A stretch of DNA of 39,023 nucleotides from Deltaproteobacteria bacterium (GTDB taxonomy: Bacteria > Desulfobacterota > Desulfobacteria > Desulfobacterales > G020354645): the NCBI GenBank assembly GCA_020354645.1, contig CP070652.1:2125535-2164557 (forward strand). The letters are read 5' to 3'. The notes beneath the pieces are model-generated. The model saw nothing but the letters and a program-made list of their open reading frames with translations. It was not told the origin of the DNA and did no database searches. This document shows, one piece after another, positions 1 through 8,161 of the stretch (its first letter is position 1; each line of letters begins with the position of its first letter). The position numbers and the translations under genes are program-made.

Positions 1-149
1 AAGCTCCCAAATCCTCTGATTTCAACGCGCTCGCCTTTAACCAATGTATCTTGGATTGATTCAAAAAACGTGTCTACAATTTTTTCTGCGAATTTTCTGC
101 TCAAGCTTACCTCATCTTTAAGCACGTTAACCAAATCTGATCTATTCAT
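1..149 (-). CDS. HU/IHF-family DNA-bending protein, C-terminus cut by window edge
   Basis: Only the first 49 codons are inside the window. The translation begins MNRSDLVNVLKDEVSLSRKF and reaches VEIRGFGS just at the edge. This is the helical N-terminal half of the HU/IHF family plus the start of the conserved R-G-F-G-S-F strand that precedes the DNA-contacting beta arm. The family forms dimers that bend DNA in the nucleoid. A good ribosome-binding site (AAGGAGC on the minus strand, 151-160) lies just upstream of the ATG, which fixes the start. RGFGSF is typical of IHF subunits, but the arm that would separate HU from IHF-alpha or IHF-beta is missing, so no symbol is given. It lies downstream of scpA-scpB on the same strand, about 155 bp beyond the scpB stop. 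Confidence 0.85.
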   Translation of the reverse strand, partial: MNRSDLVNVLKDEVSLSRKFAEKIVDTFFESIQDTLVKGERVEIRGFGS

Positions 150-304
150 GGAAGCTCCTTAAAGAATTATCAAGTGTTGAGCGGTTTTCTTTTCCCTGCT
201 AGAATCGGCATAGACCCCTTACATAGTGGGTAGTAGACTTTTAAGTCAAGCATTTTTTCAATTCTTTTGGGCTGCGTTTCGATCATATCAGTATGCGCTG
301 ATTT

Positions 305-943
305 TTATTGATCTGGCGCCGTGTTTTCCGGCGGTTCCATTTCAGAAGAAGGGCCTATGGTATCGGTTTCCGATTTTTCAATCACTTCGGTTTCCAATGG
401 CAGATTTTTCTGTTCGATGAGCGTATTTCCGAGTTCCGCCATCTCTTTTGGTGTGGGAAGATCTTTAAGGTCTTTTAAATCAAACACTTCCAAAAAGTGT
501 TTGGTGGTACCGTAAATCATCGGTCGACCGGGCAGCTCCTTCCGTCCCAGAATGCGAACGAGTTTTCGCTCAAGTAACATCCGCATAATACCCCCGCAAT
601 CAACCCCTCTGATGTATTCAATATCGCTGCGCATTGTCGGTTGCTTATAAGCGATGATCGCCAAAGTTTCCAGGGCGGCCTTACTGAGGCGTTGTTGCTT
701 TGGCTGTACGAGGCGTTTGATCCACTGGGTGTATTCCGGACGGGTTCGCAGTTGGTATCCGCCGGCAACTTCCCTTAAATAAAAACCGCCCTCGCGAGCA
801 TCATAATCATCTGACAGCGCTGTTAATGCACTGCGGACCTCATCCGGAGTAACATCGGCAATTATATTTCTGATGCGTTCAATTGTCAGCGGCTCATCAG
901 CGACGAAAAGCAGGCTTTCGATGATATGTTTTAGATTTTCCAT
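305..943 (-). CDS. scpB: Segregation and condensation protein ScpB
   Basis: The 212-residue product matches ScpB in length and architecture: two winged-helix domains (about residues 1-85 and 90-170) and an acidic Glu/Pro-rich tail. It starts MENLKHIIESLLFVADEPLT and contains the family segment LAIIAYKQPTMRSDIEYIRGV in the second domain, followed by GRPMIYGTT. ScpB dimers bind the kleisin ScpA and regulate the Smc ATPase ring that compacts and separates the chromosome. The start codon overlaps the scpA stop (TAATG on the minus strand at 941-945), so the two genes are translationally coupled and probably made in fixed ratio. Identification is secure from sequence and neighbour. The tail beyond about residue 180 is low in complexity and probably disordered. 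Confidence 0.95.
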   Translation of the reverse strand: MENLKHIIESLLFVADEPLTIERIRNIIADVTPDEVRSALTALSDDYDAREGGFYLREVAGGYQLRTRPEYTQWIKRLVQPKQQRLSKAALETLAIIAYKQPTMRSDIEYIRGVDCGGIMRMLLERKLVRILGRKELPGRPMIYGTTKHFLEVFDLKDLKDLPTPKEMAELGNTLIEQKNLPLETEVIEKSETDTIGPSSEMEPPENTAPDQ

Positions 944-1659
944 TAGATATAAAAAAGCCTAATAATTCCGGTCTGCACATGTTGGGCGATCCTGACCAAA
1001 GAAAGTTTGACCATTTCCAGGATGGCAAGGAAAGTAACGATGACCTCCCCCTTGTTTGAATCAGCGGAAAAAAGTTCATCAAACGTAAGCGACTCTTGCT
1101 TTTCAAATATATCGACAAGCTCAGAAATCCTGTCCTTGACAGAGAGCTTGTCGGCGGTTAGATCCACTAGATGATCGGGGGATAACTTCTCAAGTACTTT
1201 CTGGAAGGCATCAATGAGCTCGAACAACCCGATCTGCATCATTTCACCTTCCGGGCCGATTAAGTCGTTCACATTGGTGAGATTCCGCACAAAGATATCC
1301 TCGCCCAAAAGGCGCCGTTCAGCAAGATCTTCGGCTGCTGACTTGATTTGGAGGTATTCCAGCAAGGGGCGCGTAATCTCTTGGCGGGGATCTTCTTCTT
1401 CCTCTTGGTCATTATCATGGGCCGGGAGTAGCATTTTCGACTTTATCTGCGTTAAGGTAGAGGCCATTACGATGAACTCTCCGGCAAAGTCAATGTTCAT
1501 CGATTTCATCCACTCCAAATATTCAAGATATTGTTCGGTAATTAGTGCGATGGGAATATCATAGATGTCTACCTCATTTTTCTTGATGAGATGGACGAGA
1601 AGATCCATGGGGCCTTCAAAAATATCCGTAAGTTGGACTTTATAGATATCGTCAGACAT
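943..1659 (-). CDS. scpA: Segregation and condensation protein ScpA (kleisin)
   Basis: The 238-residue product begins MSDDIYKVQLTDIFEGPMDL, followed by LLVHLIKKNEVDIYDIPI, the diagnostic N-terminal Smc-binding region of ScpA (F-x-G-P-x-D-L-L-x-x-L-I). A charged linker rich in Glu and Asp follows (about residues 85-100) and then a C-terminal winged helix around TFLAILEMVKLSLVRIAQ, which contacts the other Smc head. ScpA is the kleisin that closes the Smc-ScpAB condensin ring. It is immediately upstream of scpB with a stop/start overlap. About 200 bp separate it from trpS upstream, and that spacer carries strong hairpins, so scpAB may have its own promoter or be partly insulated from trpS. The product is of normal family length. 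Confidence 0.95.
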   Translation of the reverse strand: MSDDIYKVQLTDIFEGPMDLLVHLIKKNEVDIYDIPIALITEQYLEYLEWMKSMNIDFAGEFIVMASTLTQIKSKMLLPAHDNDQEEEEDPRQEITRPLLEYLQIKSAAEDLAERRLLGEDIFVRNLTNVNDLIGPEGEMMQIGLFELIDAFQKVLEKLSPDHLVDLTADKLSVKDRISELVDIFEKQESLTFDELFSADSNKGEVIVTFLAILEMVKLSLVRIAQHVQTGIIRLFYI

Positions 1660-1724
1660 AAAAAACGAACACTCAATATTGGCAATTAAACGGCCGCTTG
1701 CCGTCCCGCGACTCGACGACGCGA

Positions 1725-1838
1725 CTGAGCTCGTCGAAGTCTGTCTTCGACCCTGAGCTCAGACCGAAAGGAGTTCGTCGAAATCTGCAGCAAAGCTGCA
1801 GGCAGCTTCATTTCGTAAGTTAACCACGAACCGTGGTT
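1725..1838. repeat. Cluster of three palindromes between trpS and scpA
   Basis: Three stem-loops lie in the 207-bp spacer. At 1725-1762, CTGAGCTCGTCGAAG faces CTTCGAC-CCT-GAGCTCAG, giving 7 plus 8 paired bases with a 3-nt bulge. At 1785-1801, CTGCAGC-AAA-GCTGCAG is perfect. At 1822-1838, AACCACG-AAC-CGTGGTT is perfect. The first contains the GAGCTCGTCGAA core seen in many dispersed intergenic palindromes of Gram-negative genomes; that part is recollection. None is followed by a T-run on the minus strand, so classical intrinsic termination is not shown. The hairpin at 1822-1838 begins 29 bp after the trpS stop and could protect the mRNA 3' end. Confidence 0.6.
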
Positions 1839-1866
1839 GGGAGCGCCACCATACAATATTTGAGGC

Positions 1867-2853
1867 TCATATTTTCATCGCCGCTCTGACTTCTTCCATC
1901 GTATGGCGGGCAACTTTCCGTGCCCGGTTGACGCCGTCCTGTATAATGCTATTAACCAGATCGGGTCGCTCTTCATAATATGCTCTTTTTTTACGAATCG
2001 GCGCAAGCGCTTTTATTAGGTTCTGAGCCATTATTTTTTTGCATTCGACACAGCCGATCTCAGCTGTACGGCATTGGGAATCGATTTCAACAACTTTTTT
2101 CTGCTCCGTATATATTCTATGGAAATCAAAAACGTTGCATACATCAGGATTCCCGGGGTCACTTCTCCGCTTCCGCTGAGGATCCGTGATCATGCCAGCC
2201 ACCTGGGCGGATATGTCCTCGGAACTGTCGGATAGAAATATCGCATTATCATAGCTTTTGCTCATTTTGCGCCGGTCCGTGCCGAGAATCTTAGGCGTTG
2301 GGGTTAAAATGGCGTCCGGTTCGGGAAAAACTTCTCCGTACAGGTTGTTAAATCTTCTGGCTATTTCACGCGTAATTTCAACGTGCGGCACCTGGTCCAC
2401 TCCGACGGGAACCCCGGATGCTTTGTACATGATGATATCAGCGGCCTGCAGCACAGGATAACCTAAAAAGCCATAGGTGGAAAGATCCTTATTGCTGAGT
2501 TGTACGATTTGATCCTTGTAAGTTGGATTACGTTCAAGCCACGGTACCGGTGTAATCATGGAAAGTATCAAAAACAATTCTGCATGTTCTTTAATCCGGG
2601 ATTGAATAAAAAGGGTGCTCTTTTCCGGTGTCAGACCGACACTCAACCAGTCGATCATCATATCTTTAATATAACCGGATATTGGACCGGTATTCTCGTA
2701 GTCGCTGGTTAGAGCATGCCAGTCGGCAATGAAGAAAAAACAATCATACTCATCCTGCATTTTTACCCAATTCTCCAGCGCGCCGAGCAGGTTGCCGAGA
2801 TGAAGCGGTCCGGTAGGCCGCATGCCGCTTAAAATTCGGGCTTTCTCCTTCAT
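1867..2853 (-). CDS. trpS: Tryptophanyl-tRNA synthetase
   Basis: The 328-residue product is a standard-length bacterial TrpRS, a class I enzyme that charges tRNA-Trp in the cytoplasm. The HIGH-equivalent motif is in SGMRPTGPLHLGNLLGALEN (about residues 9-28), and the KMSKS loop is intact at RRKMSKSYDN (about residue 197). Between them lie ADWHALTSDYENTG and the substrate-binding stretch GVDQVPHVEITREIARRFN. An AGGAGA ribosome-binding site sits 7-8 nt before the ATG on the minus strand. It follows the M50 protease gene closely (53 bp) and ends before the palindrome-bearing spacer that precedes scpA. Because the charged tRNA-Trp pool bears on UGA misreading, this gene is a relevant neighbour of the interrupted bamA, but no functional link is shown. 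Confidence 0.97.
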   Translation of the reverse strand: MKEKARILSGMRPTGPLHLGNLLGALENWVKMQDEYDCFFFIADWHALTSDYENTGPISGYIKDMMIDWLSVGLTPEKSTLFIQSRIKEHAELFLILSMITPVPWLERNPTYKDQIVQLSNKDLSTYGFLGYPVLQAADIIMYKASGVPVGVDQVPHVEITREIARRFNNLYGEVFPEPDAILTPTPKILGTDRRKMSKSYDNAIFLSDSSEDISAQVAGMITDPQRKRRSDPGNPDVCNVFDFHRIYTEQKKVVEIDSQCRTAEIGCVECKKIMAQNLIKALAPIRKKRAYYEERPDLVNSIIQDGVNRARKVARHTMEEVRAAMKI

Positions 2854-2906
2854 TATGTATCTCCTAGATCATCAAAAACAAAATCGAATCCATTATGGCC
2901 GAGGGA

Positions 2907-3560
2907 TTATTTGAGTATTAGATTCGTTATGAATGATATCACCCGGCCCAGAGATTTTCCGCCCAAAAACAGCAGCAGGATCAGAAAAATAAGGCCCACG
3001 CGTTCAAAACGTGCAAAGTACGGTTTGATCGATGCTGGCAGAAACTCCGCCAATATTCGGCTTCCGTCCAGTGGGGGAATAGGTATCAAATTAAACACAG
3101 CCAAAACTGTGTTGATTAACACGCTAAATCCGAGCATATTAAGTAAATCCATAAGGATGGGGCTGAAAAACGTTTCGCGCCAGAGAGGCATTGAGCGCAT
3201 GAGCCCCCGAAAAAGGAGGCCGGTAACCATGACCAGCATCAAATTAGCTAAAACACCGGCCGCCGATACAAGTAGCGTGTCTTTGGGATGGTTGCGAAGA
3301 TTGTTGAAATTTACCGGCACGGGCTTGGCCCAACCGAAGATCACCGGTGAGCCCGTGATTATCAGCAGCAGGGGCAAAATAAGTGATCCCGTGATATCAA
3401 GATGTTTTATGGGATTTAATGTCAATCTTCCCGCCAGCTTGGCGGTATGGTCCCCCAATCGGTAGGCAACGTAGCCATGGGCAACTTCATGCACCGTTAC
3501 CGCCAAAAGGAGCGGAACAAGCATCACCACCAAATGATTCAGATTAAAATTAGGAAACAT
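2907..3560 (-). CDS. Site-2-protease-family (M50) integral membrane metalloprotease
   Basis: The 217-residue protein is very hydrophobic. It carries the zinc motif HEVAH at residues 24-28 in its first membrane helix and a C-terminal PIPPLDGSRI segment (about residue 165), equivalent to the second conserved motif of M50 proteases, which supplies the Asp ligand. A cytoplasmic GWAKPVPVNFNNLRNHPKD loop matches the small M50B subfamily. At least four more membrane helices follow. These proteases cut transmembrane substrates within the bilayer; the substrate of this short, PDZ-less form is not evident. The start overlaps the end of the upstream fusion gene by 11 bp, showing an operon with it, and trpS follows 53 bp later. 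The same trio is common in delta-type genomes (recollection). Confidence 0.9.
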   Translation of the reverse strand: MFPNFNLNHLVVMLVPLLLAVTVHEVAHGYVAYRLGDHTAKLAGRLTLNPIKHLDITGSLILPLLLIITGSPVIFGWAKPVPVNFNNLRNHPKDTLLVSAAGVLANLMLVMVTGLLFRGLMRSMPLWRETFFSPILMDLLNMLGFSVLINTVLAVFNLIPIPPLDGSRILAEFLPASIKPYFARFERVGLIFLILLLFLGGKSLGRVISFITNLILK

Positions 3561-6222
3561 AGTTGCGAATAAAAATCAGTTCATCTTTGCGGGTTTTGAG
3601 TTCCCCGTTTAATTTAGCCTTCAAAACGGCCTGTAAGATTTGCCGATAAATCGGTCCGGGTTCAAGCCCCACCTTTTTGATATCCTTGCCGCTTACAGCA
3701 ACTTTGATGTTTTTGAGTCCGGTGATAAATTGAGAAATCGCCTTCTTTACCGTCTCTTGTTTTGACACCGCCATCATATAAAGAATCAGTTCGATCTTAA
3801 AGTTGAAAAGTTTATCATACAGTTTGCTGTTTTTAATCGGTACGTTTCGCTCGAGCCAGGCCAGGCAGTTGTCAGCGTCAAATCGTTCCCGGGTAAATAT
3901 TTTTCTGTAACGCGGCGCAAGTTCGAATCGGGTGCAAATTTCATCGGTGGTTTTTTTACCGCAATTACAGATGAGCATCAGAAAATAAACGGTCCACTTC
4001 ATATAGGAATCTTCCAAAAAAAGCAAATCATACCAGGCCAACACTTTTTTGACTGAATTAAATAAAGCAATCAACTCCTTGTTCAGAATTATTGTCGGGT
4101 GTATCACCGATATTAACTCATAATCGTTAAGTCTGACGAGAGCCAAAGTGGGATTTTCTTCTTCGAGAATTTGACGCAGCTCGGCAAATACTCTTCGGCC
4201 GCTGAGACGTTTAAAAAAATCCATTTTGACCGCATTTTCGATCAAACCAGAAGTCAGCTTGCCGATTGAAAAGCCGAATCGTTGTTCGAATCGAATCGCG
4301 CGAAACACGCGGGTGGGATCTTCCACAAAACTTAAGTTGTGCAGAACCCTTATGGTTTTTTCTTTTATGTCTATTTGGGCTGAAAAAAAATCGATTAACG
4401 TGCCGAATCTTTTCGGGTTTAGCTGAATGGCTAGGGTGTTGATCGTGAAATCTCGTCGAAATAGATCCAGTTTTATGGAGCTCATTTCGACAACCGGAAG
4501 CGCTGCAGGGAATTTATAATATTCCATTCTGGCGGAGGCCACGTCTATTTTAAAACCGTCGGGAAAGATGATGACGGCTGTGCCGAATTTCGCGTAGGCA
4601 TGAATCCGACCTCCCACCATCTTGGCATAGGCTTTGGCAAAAGCAATCCCGTCGCCTTCAATGACAATATCAATATCCTCATTTGCTCGGTACAGAAAAA
4701 GGTCGCGAACAAATCCACCGACGACATAGGCGTTATAATTAGTTTGGTCGGCCACCTTGCCGATGGTATCCAATATTTTCAGCAGTCGCTTTGTCAGACG
4801 TTCTTTCATGAATCTTACAATATTTCTAGTTCTGGCAGGAACCGCTTCGCTTAAAGGGTCAAGAGCGTTTCCCATTTTATGCTGAGTCTGACGCACCAGA
4901 ACGTTGAGCAGGTCGGTTCTGGTAATTACACCGACAATATGATCTTGATCGATGACTGGTAAAAGGCGCTGCTTGTGCTCGATTATCTTTTCCTGTATTT
5001 CTGTAAGGTCTGAATCGAGGCCCACCATCGCCAACTCTGTGGTCATATATTCTTGAACGGCAACATGACCCAACTGGTGATACAATGCCTTTTCAATAAC
5101 CTGACGGGTTATAAATCCCACAAGTTGATTTTTCTTTTGAGACCCTTCCTGATTTTTTGTAACCAGCAAGGCATTGATGTTGTAACGATTTAGCAGCTCG
5201 CTGGCAGACTTGCATGAGATGTCACCGGCAACCGTGATGGCGGGTGAAGACATCAGATCACGTGCCAACCGCCGGGACTTGATACTGGCATACAGGGTTT
5301 CGACAAGCTCGTGTTCAATTTGCGCCAGGGTTTTGCCTTTTATCGTTGCAGCTGCTGCATAGGTATGTCCCCCTCCGCCCAAATGTCCCAGAATTGTCCC
5401 AACGTCAACTTCAGAGCTCCTGCTGCGGGCGACGACGTATATCTTGTCTTCCATGCGGGCGATGGCAAATATGGCATCCAGATTTTCCATCTTTACCAAC
5501 TTGTGAACTAAGAAAGCAAAGTCCGGAACGTAATGTTCAGTGGTTATGCTGGTAACACTAATTTCCATGTCAGCAATATTGTAGCGGTTTGCCGCCTGAA
5601 TCATATCGTTTAAAAGGCTTACTTGTTCAGGGCTGATTTCTCTGGATATCAGGTTTGAAACGATATTCAGGTTGGCACCCTTCGACAGCAGAAAAGCAGC
5701 GGCCCTAAAATCATCCTCGGTTGTGGAGGGAAAGGTAAAACAGCCCGTATCTTCATAAATACCAAGACACATTATGGTGGCTTCTTCCGGGGAAATATCG
5801 ATACCTTTTTGAGACAATATTTCGGTTAGAATCGTAATCGTGGCGCCGGTCAGTCGCGAGACGTTATAATTACCCTTGATGTCATTGGGTGCCGAAGGAT
5901 GATGATCATAAGTGTGAACCTCTAAATCCCGACGTTTCAAAAGTGATGCAAGCTTGCCGATTCGATGCGGTTGGCGTGTATCTACCAATATCATTCGCCT
6001 AATCTTTGAAAAATCGATATCCTTCATGTCCGCCATGTTAAATAGGTACACCATTGATTCGATAAAAAAATTCCTCAGGTTTTTTTCCTGAGATCCGGGG
6101 AAAACTACCAAAGAACCGGGGTAAAGCTTCTGGGCTGCCAGCATAGAGGCCATGGCGTCAAAATCGGCATTAATATGGGTGGTAATGACGGTAAGATTGG
6201 TTTTGTCAGAATGATTTTTCAT
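3550..6222 (-). CDS. DHH phosphoesterase - tandem CBS - tRNA nucleotidyltransferase fusion
   Basis: This 890-residue protein joins three modules. Residues 10-320 are a DHH/DHHA1 phosphoesterase: THINADFDAMAS (first metal motif), DTRQPH, TYDHHPSAP (the DHH motif) and LGGGGHTYAAAA (DHHA1). Residues 320-450 hold two CBS domains, beginning RDLMSSPAITVAGD and EYMTTELAMVGLDSD. From about residue 480 there is a class II nucleotidyltransferase head with AYVVGGFVRDLFL and the catalytic pair DIDIVIEGD, then RRDFTINTLAIQL, FVEDPTRVFRAIRFEQRFGF and a helical RNA-binding body. The last module adds all or part of the CCA end to tRNAs. The DHH part could act on nanoRNA or cyclic dinucleotides and the CBS pair could sense adenine nucleotides, both inferred. 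Whether the enzyme adds CCA, only A or only CC cannot be read from sequence. Confidence 0.9.
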   Translation of the reverse strand: MKNHSDKTNLTVITTHINADFDAMASMLAAQKLYPGSLVVFPGSQEKNLRNFFIESMVYLFNMADMKDIDFSKIRRMILVDTRQPHRIGKLASLLKRRDLEVHTYDHHPSAPNDIKGNYNVSRLTGATITILTEILSQKGIDISPEEATIMCLGIYEDTGCFTFPSTTEDDFRAAAFLLSKGANLNIVSNLISREISPEQVSLLNDMIQAANRYNIADMEISVTSITTEHYVPDFAFLVHKLVKMENLDAIFAIARMEDKIYVVARSRSSEVDVGTILGHLGGGGHTYAAAATIKGKTLAQIEHELVETLYASIKSRRLARDLMSSPAITVAGDISCKSASELLNRYNINALLVTKNQEGSQKKNQLVGFITRQVIEKALYHQLGHVAVQEYMTTELAMVGLDSDLTEIQEKIIEHKQRLLPVIDQDHIVGVITRTDLLNVLVRQTQHKMGNALDPLSEAVPARTRNIVRFMKERLTKRLLKILDTIGKVADQTNYNAYVVGGFVRDLFLYRANEDIDIVIEGDGIAFAKAYAKMVGGRIHAYAKFGTAVIIFPDGFKIDVASARMEYYKFPAALPVVEMSSIKLDLFRRDFTINTLAIQLNPKRFGTLIDFFSAQIDIKEKTIRVLHNLSFVEDPTRVFRAIRFEQRFGFSIGKLTSGLIENAVKMDFFKRLSGRRVFAELRQILEEENPTLALVRLNDYELISVIHPTIILNKELIALFNSVKKVLAWYDLLFLEDSYMKWTVYFLMLICNCGKKTTDEICTRFELAPRYRKIFTRERFDADNCLAWLERNVPIKNSKLYDKLFNFKIELILYMMAVSKQETVKKAISQFITGLKNIKVAVSGKDIKKVGLEPGPIYRQILQAVLKAKLNGELKTRKDELIFIRNYVS

Positions 6223-6888
6223 GGCTGCTGAAATCTTGGGTTAAAATTTGATAGTTCCGATTTTCGAGTCTAGATAAGCACGATACAGAATTTAATATAT
6301 CATTTTTAGCTCCAAATTACATCACCGAATCAATTAAATGCATTCCGGGATTGAGGGAGGTGAGCCGTTTGCTTTTATCTGTAACCAGTCGACACATACA
6401 GATCCAAAATCGCTGATTTTGTAATAATTCCAAAAAGTATTGTCGTTTGTCGGACATTGTGATACTCTATAATATAATTATTTTTGAGTGAGAAGTGTTT
6501 CGCCTGTTCACCACGCCTTCGCTTGGGAGTGAGGTGAAAGGTCTTGCCAAATTATCCATTCGTCGAGAAGGCTAATAATTAAGTTAATTAATTTACAATT
6601 TGGTGGTGTTTGCAGATTTTCCATCTAACAATTATCGGAGTGGAAATTTTTGGTTCCTGAACCAGATAAAAGCCTACTTCAGCACAAAAATATAGTGATA
6701 TTGTAATTCATTAAAATTTCAGCTGAATAATTCAGATCGGTGCGACCGGCACCGGATGCCCGATAGATTGTATCGCTCGCAAGGCTATCGCAAAAGCGGA
6801 AACTAGATGGGTGTTGGCTTCGATGCACGTTTCCGGGCACGACAGTATTTAACTCTGAGTGCCATCTATTCATAAAGGGGGAGTGAAC
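6223..6888. other. Long AT-rich intergenic region between divergent genes
   Basis: This 666-bp stretch separates the minus-strand CCA-enzyme operon from the plus-strand pilC operon, so it should hold promoters for both. No convincing protein is present; the open frames are short and without family features. Visible structures are a near-consensus TATAAT at 6468-6473, a stem-loop TTCACC...GGTGAA at 6507-6538 and the palindrome TGGTTCCTGAACCA at 6651-6664, a plausible operator. The last 150 bp before pilC are richer in G and C and could be a structured leader, but no named riboswitch could be matched by eye. Confidence 0.6.
6446..6473 (+). promoter_or_regulatory. Candidate sigma-70-type promoter upstream of pilC
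   Basis: A perfect TATAAT (6468-6473) is preceded after 16 bp by TTTGTC (6446-6451), which shares three of six bases with TTGACA. If used, the transcript would have a leader of about 400 nt before the pilC start. The region is AT-rich, so a chance TATAAT is possible. No -24/-12 (sigma-54) element was found nearby. Confidence 0.3.
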
Positions 6889-8100
6889 ATGCCGGTCTAT
6901 TTATGGACAGGGAAAAATACGAGAGGTGATAAAAAGAAAGGAGAGATGGAAGCTTCATCCGAAGAGATCGTGCGTGCCAGTCTCAAGCGGATGAAAATCG
7001 AGCCAATTAAAATCAGACCAAAGCCCAAGGACCTCTTTGAAGGCATTGCCTTTCTCCAGCCGAAAGTCAGACAAACAGATATTATCCTTTTTGCAAGACA
7101 ATTTTCCACCATGATCGATGCCGGTCTTCCCATCATTCAATGTCTCGAAATACTTTACTCCCAACAGGAAAATGCCACCTTTAAAAAATTGTTGAGGGAT
7201 ATAAAGGAGCAGGTGGAAGGTGGCGCAACCCTTGCTGAATCACTCAAGAAGTACCCCAAAGAATTTGATGATCTTTTCGTAAATATGATTGCAGCCGGTG
7301 AAGCTGGCGGTATTCTGGACACAATTTTAAGGCGGCTTTCGGTGTATATGGAAAAAGCCGCCAGGTTAAAATCCAAGGTGAAAGGGGCCATGACGTATCC
7401 CCTGGTCACCCTGGCGATTGCCATCGTTGTGTTGGCCGTCATACTTGTTTTTGTTATTCCGGTATTTCAGGACATGTTCGAGGATTTCGGAAGTGAATTG
7501 CCGGCATTTACGCAATTGGTGGTAGATGCCAGTAATTTTACCAAGAAAAATATTATCTATATCATCATCGGACTTGTTCTTTTTTTATTTGCCTTAAAGA
7601 AGTTTTATAACACCGACAAGGGAAAAGAGACCATTGATGAATTGCTGCTTAAAATACCGATTATCGGCGAACTGATCCGCAAGGTTGCCGTGGCTAAATT
7701 TACGAGCACCATGGGTACCATGCTCTCCAGCGGGGTGGCAATTTTAGAAGCGCTTGAAATTGTTGCCAAGACCGCAGGCAACAAAACAATTGAAAATGCG
7801 GTGTACGTCGTACGCTCAGATATTGCAGAAGGTCGCACAATGGCCGACCCCCTTTCGGAAAGCGGTGTATTTCCGGCCATGGTTTGCCAGATGATTGCTG
7901 TGGGTGAATCAACCGGCGCTCTTGATGCCATGCTTGAAAAGATCGCTATTTTTTATGATGAGGAAGTCGACCAAGCTGTAGAGAACCTAACAGCGTTGAT
8001 TGAGCCGTTTATGCTGGTGTTTTTGGGGGTGACCATCGGCGGTCTGGTCGTCGCAATGTATTTGCCGGTATTTAAAATGGCCGGCGCTATTGGTGGATGA
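6889..8100 (+). CDS. pilC: Type IV pilus / type II secretion inner-membrane platform protein PilC (GspF family)
   Basis: The 403-residue product starts MPVYLWTGKNTRGDKKKGEM and has the two repeated GspF domains of the family. The first is near FARQFSTMIDAGLPIIQCLE (about residue 70) and the second near KFTSTMGTMLSSGVAILEAL (about residue 270). Three membrane segments are visible, including VTLAIAIVVLAVILVFVIPV and the C-terminal MLVFLGVTIGGLVVAMYLPV. PilC anchors the PilB/PilT motors and the pilin shaft in the inner membrane. The ATG at 6889 is preferred over the in-frame GTG at 6859 because AAAGGGGGAG (6874-6883) lies at the right distance before it. A PilS-like kinase follows after 61 bp. 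No pilB, pilT or pilin gene is nearby, so a GspF-type partner in another system cannot be excluded. Confidence 0.9.
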   Translation: MPVYLWTGKNTRGDKKKGEMEASSEEIVRASLKRMKIEPIKIRPKPKDLFEGIAFLQPKVRQTDIILFARQFSTMIDAGLPIIQCLEILYSQQENATFKKLLRDIKEQVEGGATLAESLKKYPKEFDDLFVNMIAAGEAGGILDTILRRLSVYMEKAARLKSKVKGAMTYPLVTLAIAIVVLAVILVFVIPVFQDMFEDFGSELPAFTQLVVDASNFTKKNIIYIIIGLVLFLFALKKFYNTDKGKETIDELLLKIPIIGELIRKVAVAKFTSTMGTMLSSGVAILEALEIVAKTAGNKTIENAVYVVRSDIAEGRTMADPLSESGVFPAMVCQMIAVGESTGALDAMLEKIAIFYDEEVDQAVENLTALIEPFMLVFLGVTIGGLVVAMYLPVFKMAGAIGG

Positions 8101-8161
8101 TGATGTCAAGCCACAAGACTCTAACCATTGGTAACCTGAATAGAATCTCAATATACTTTCC

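Noticed and set aside
6740..6888. Cyclic-di-GMP (GEMM) riboswitch before pilC
   Set aside because: Fragments such as CTCGCAAGGC are suggestive, but the conserved GEMM core and tetraloop-receptor arrangement could not be matched.
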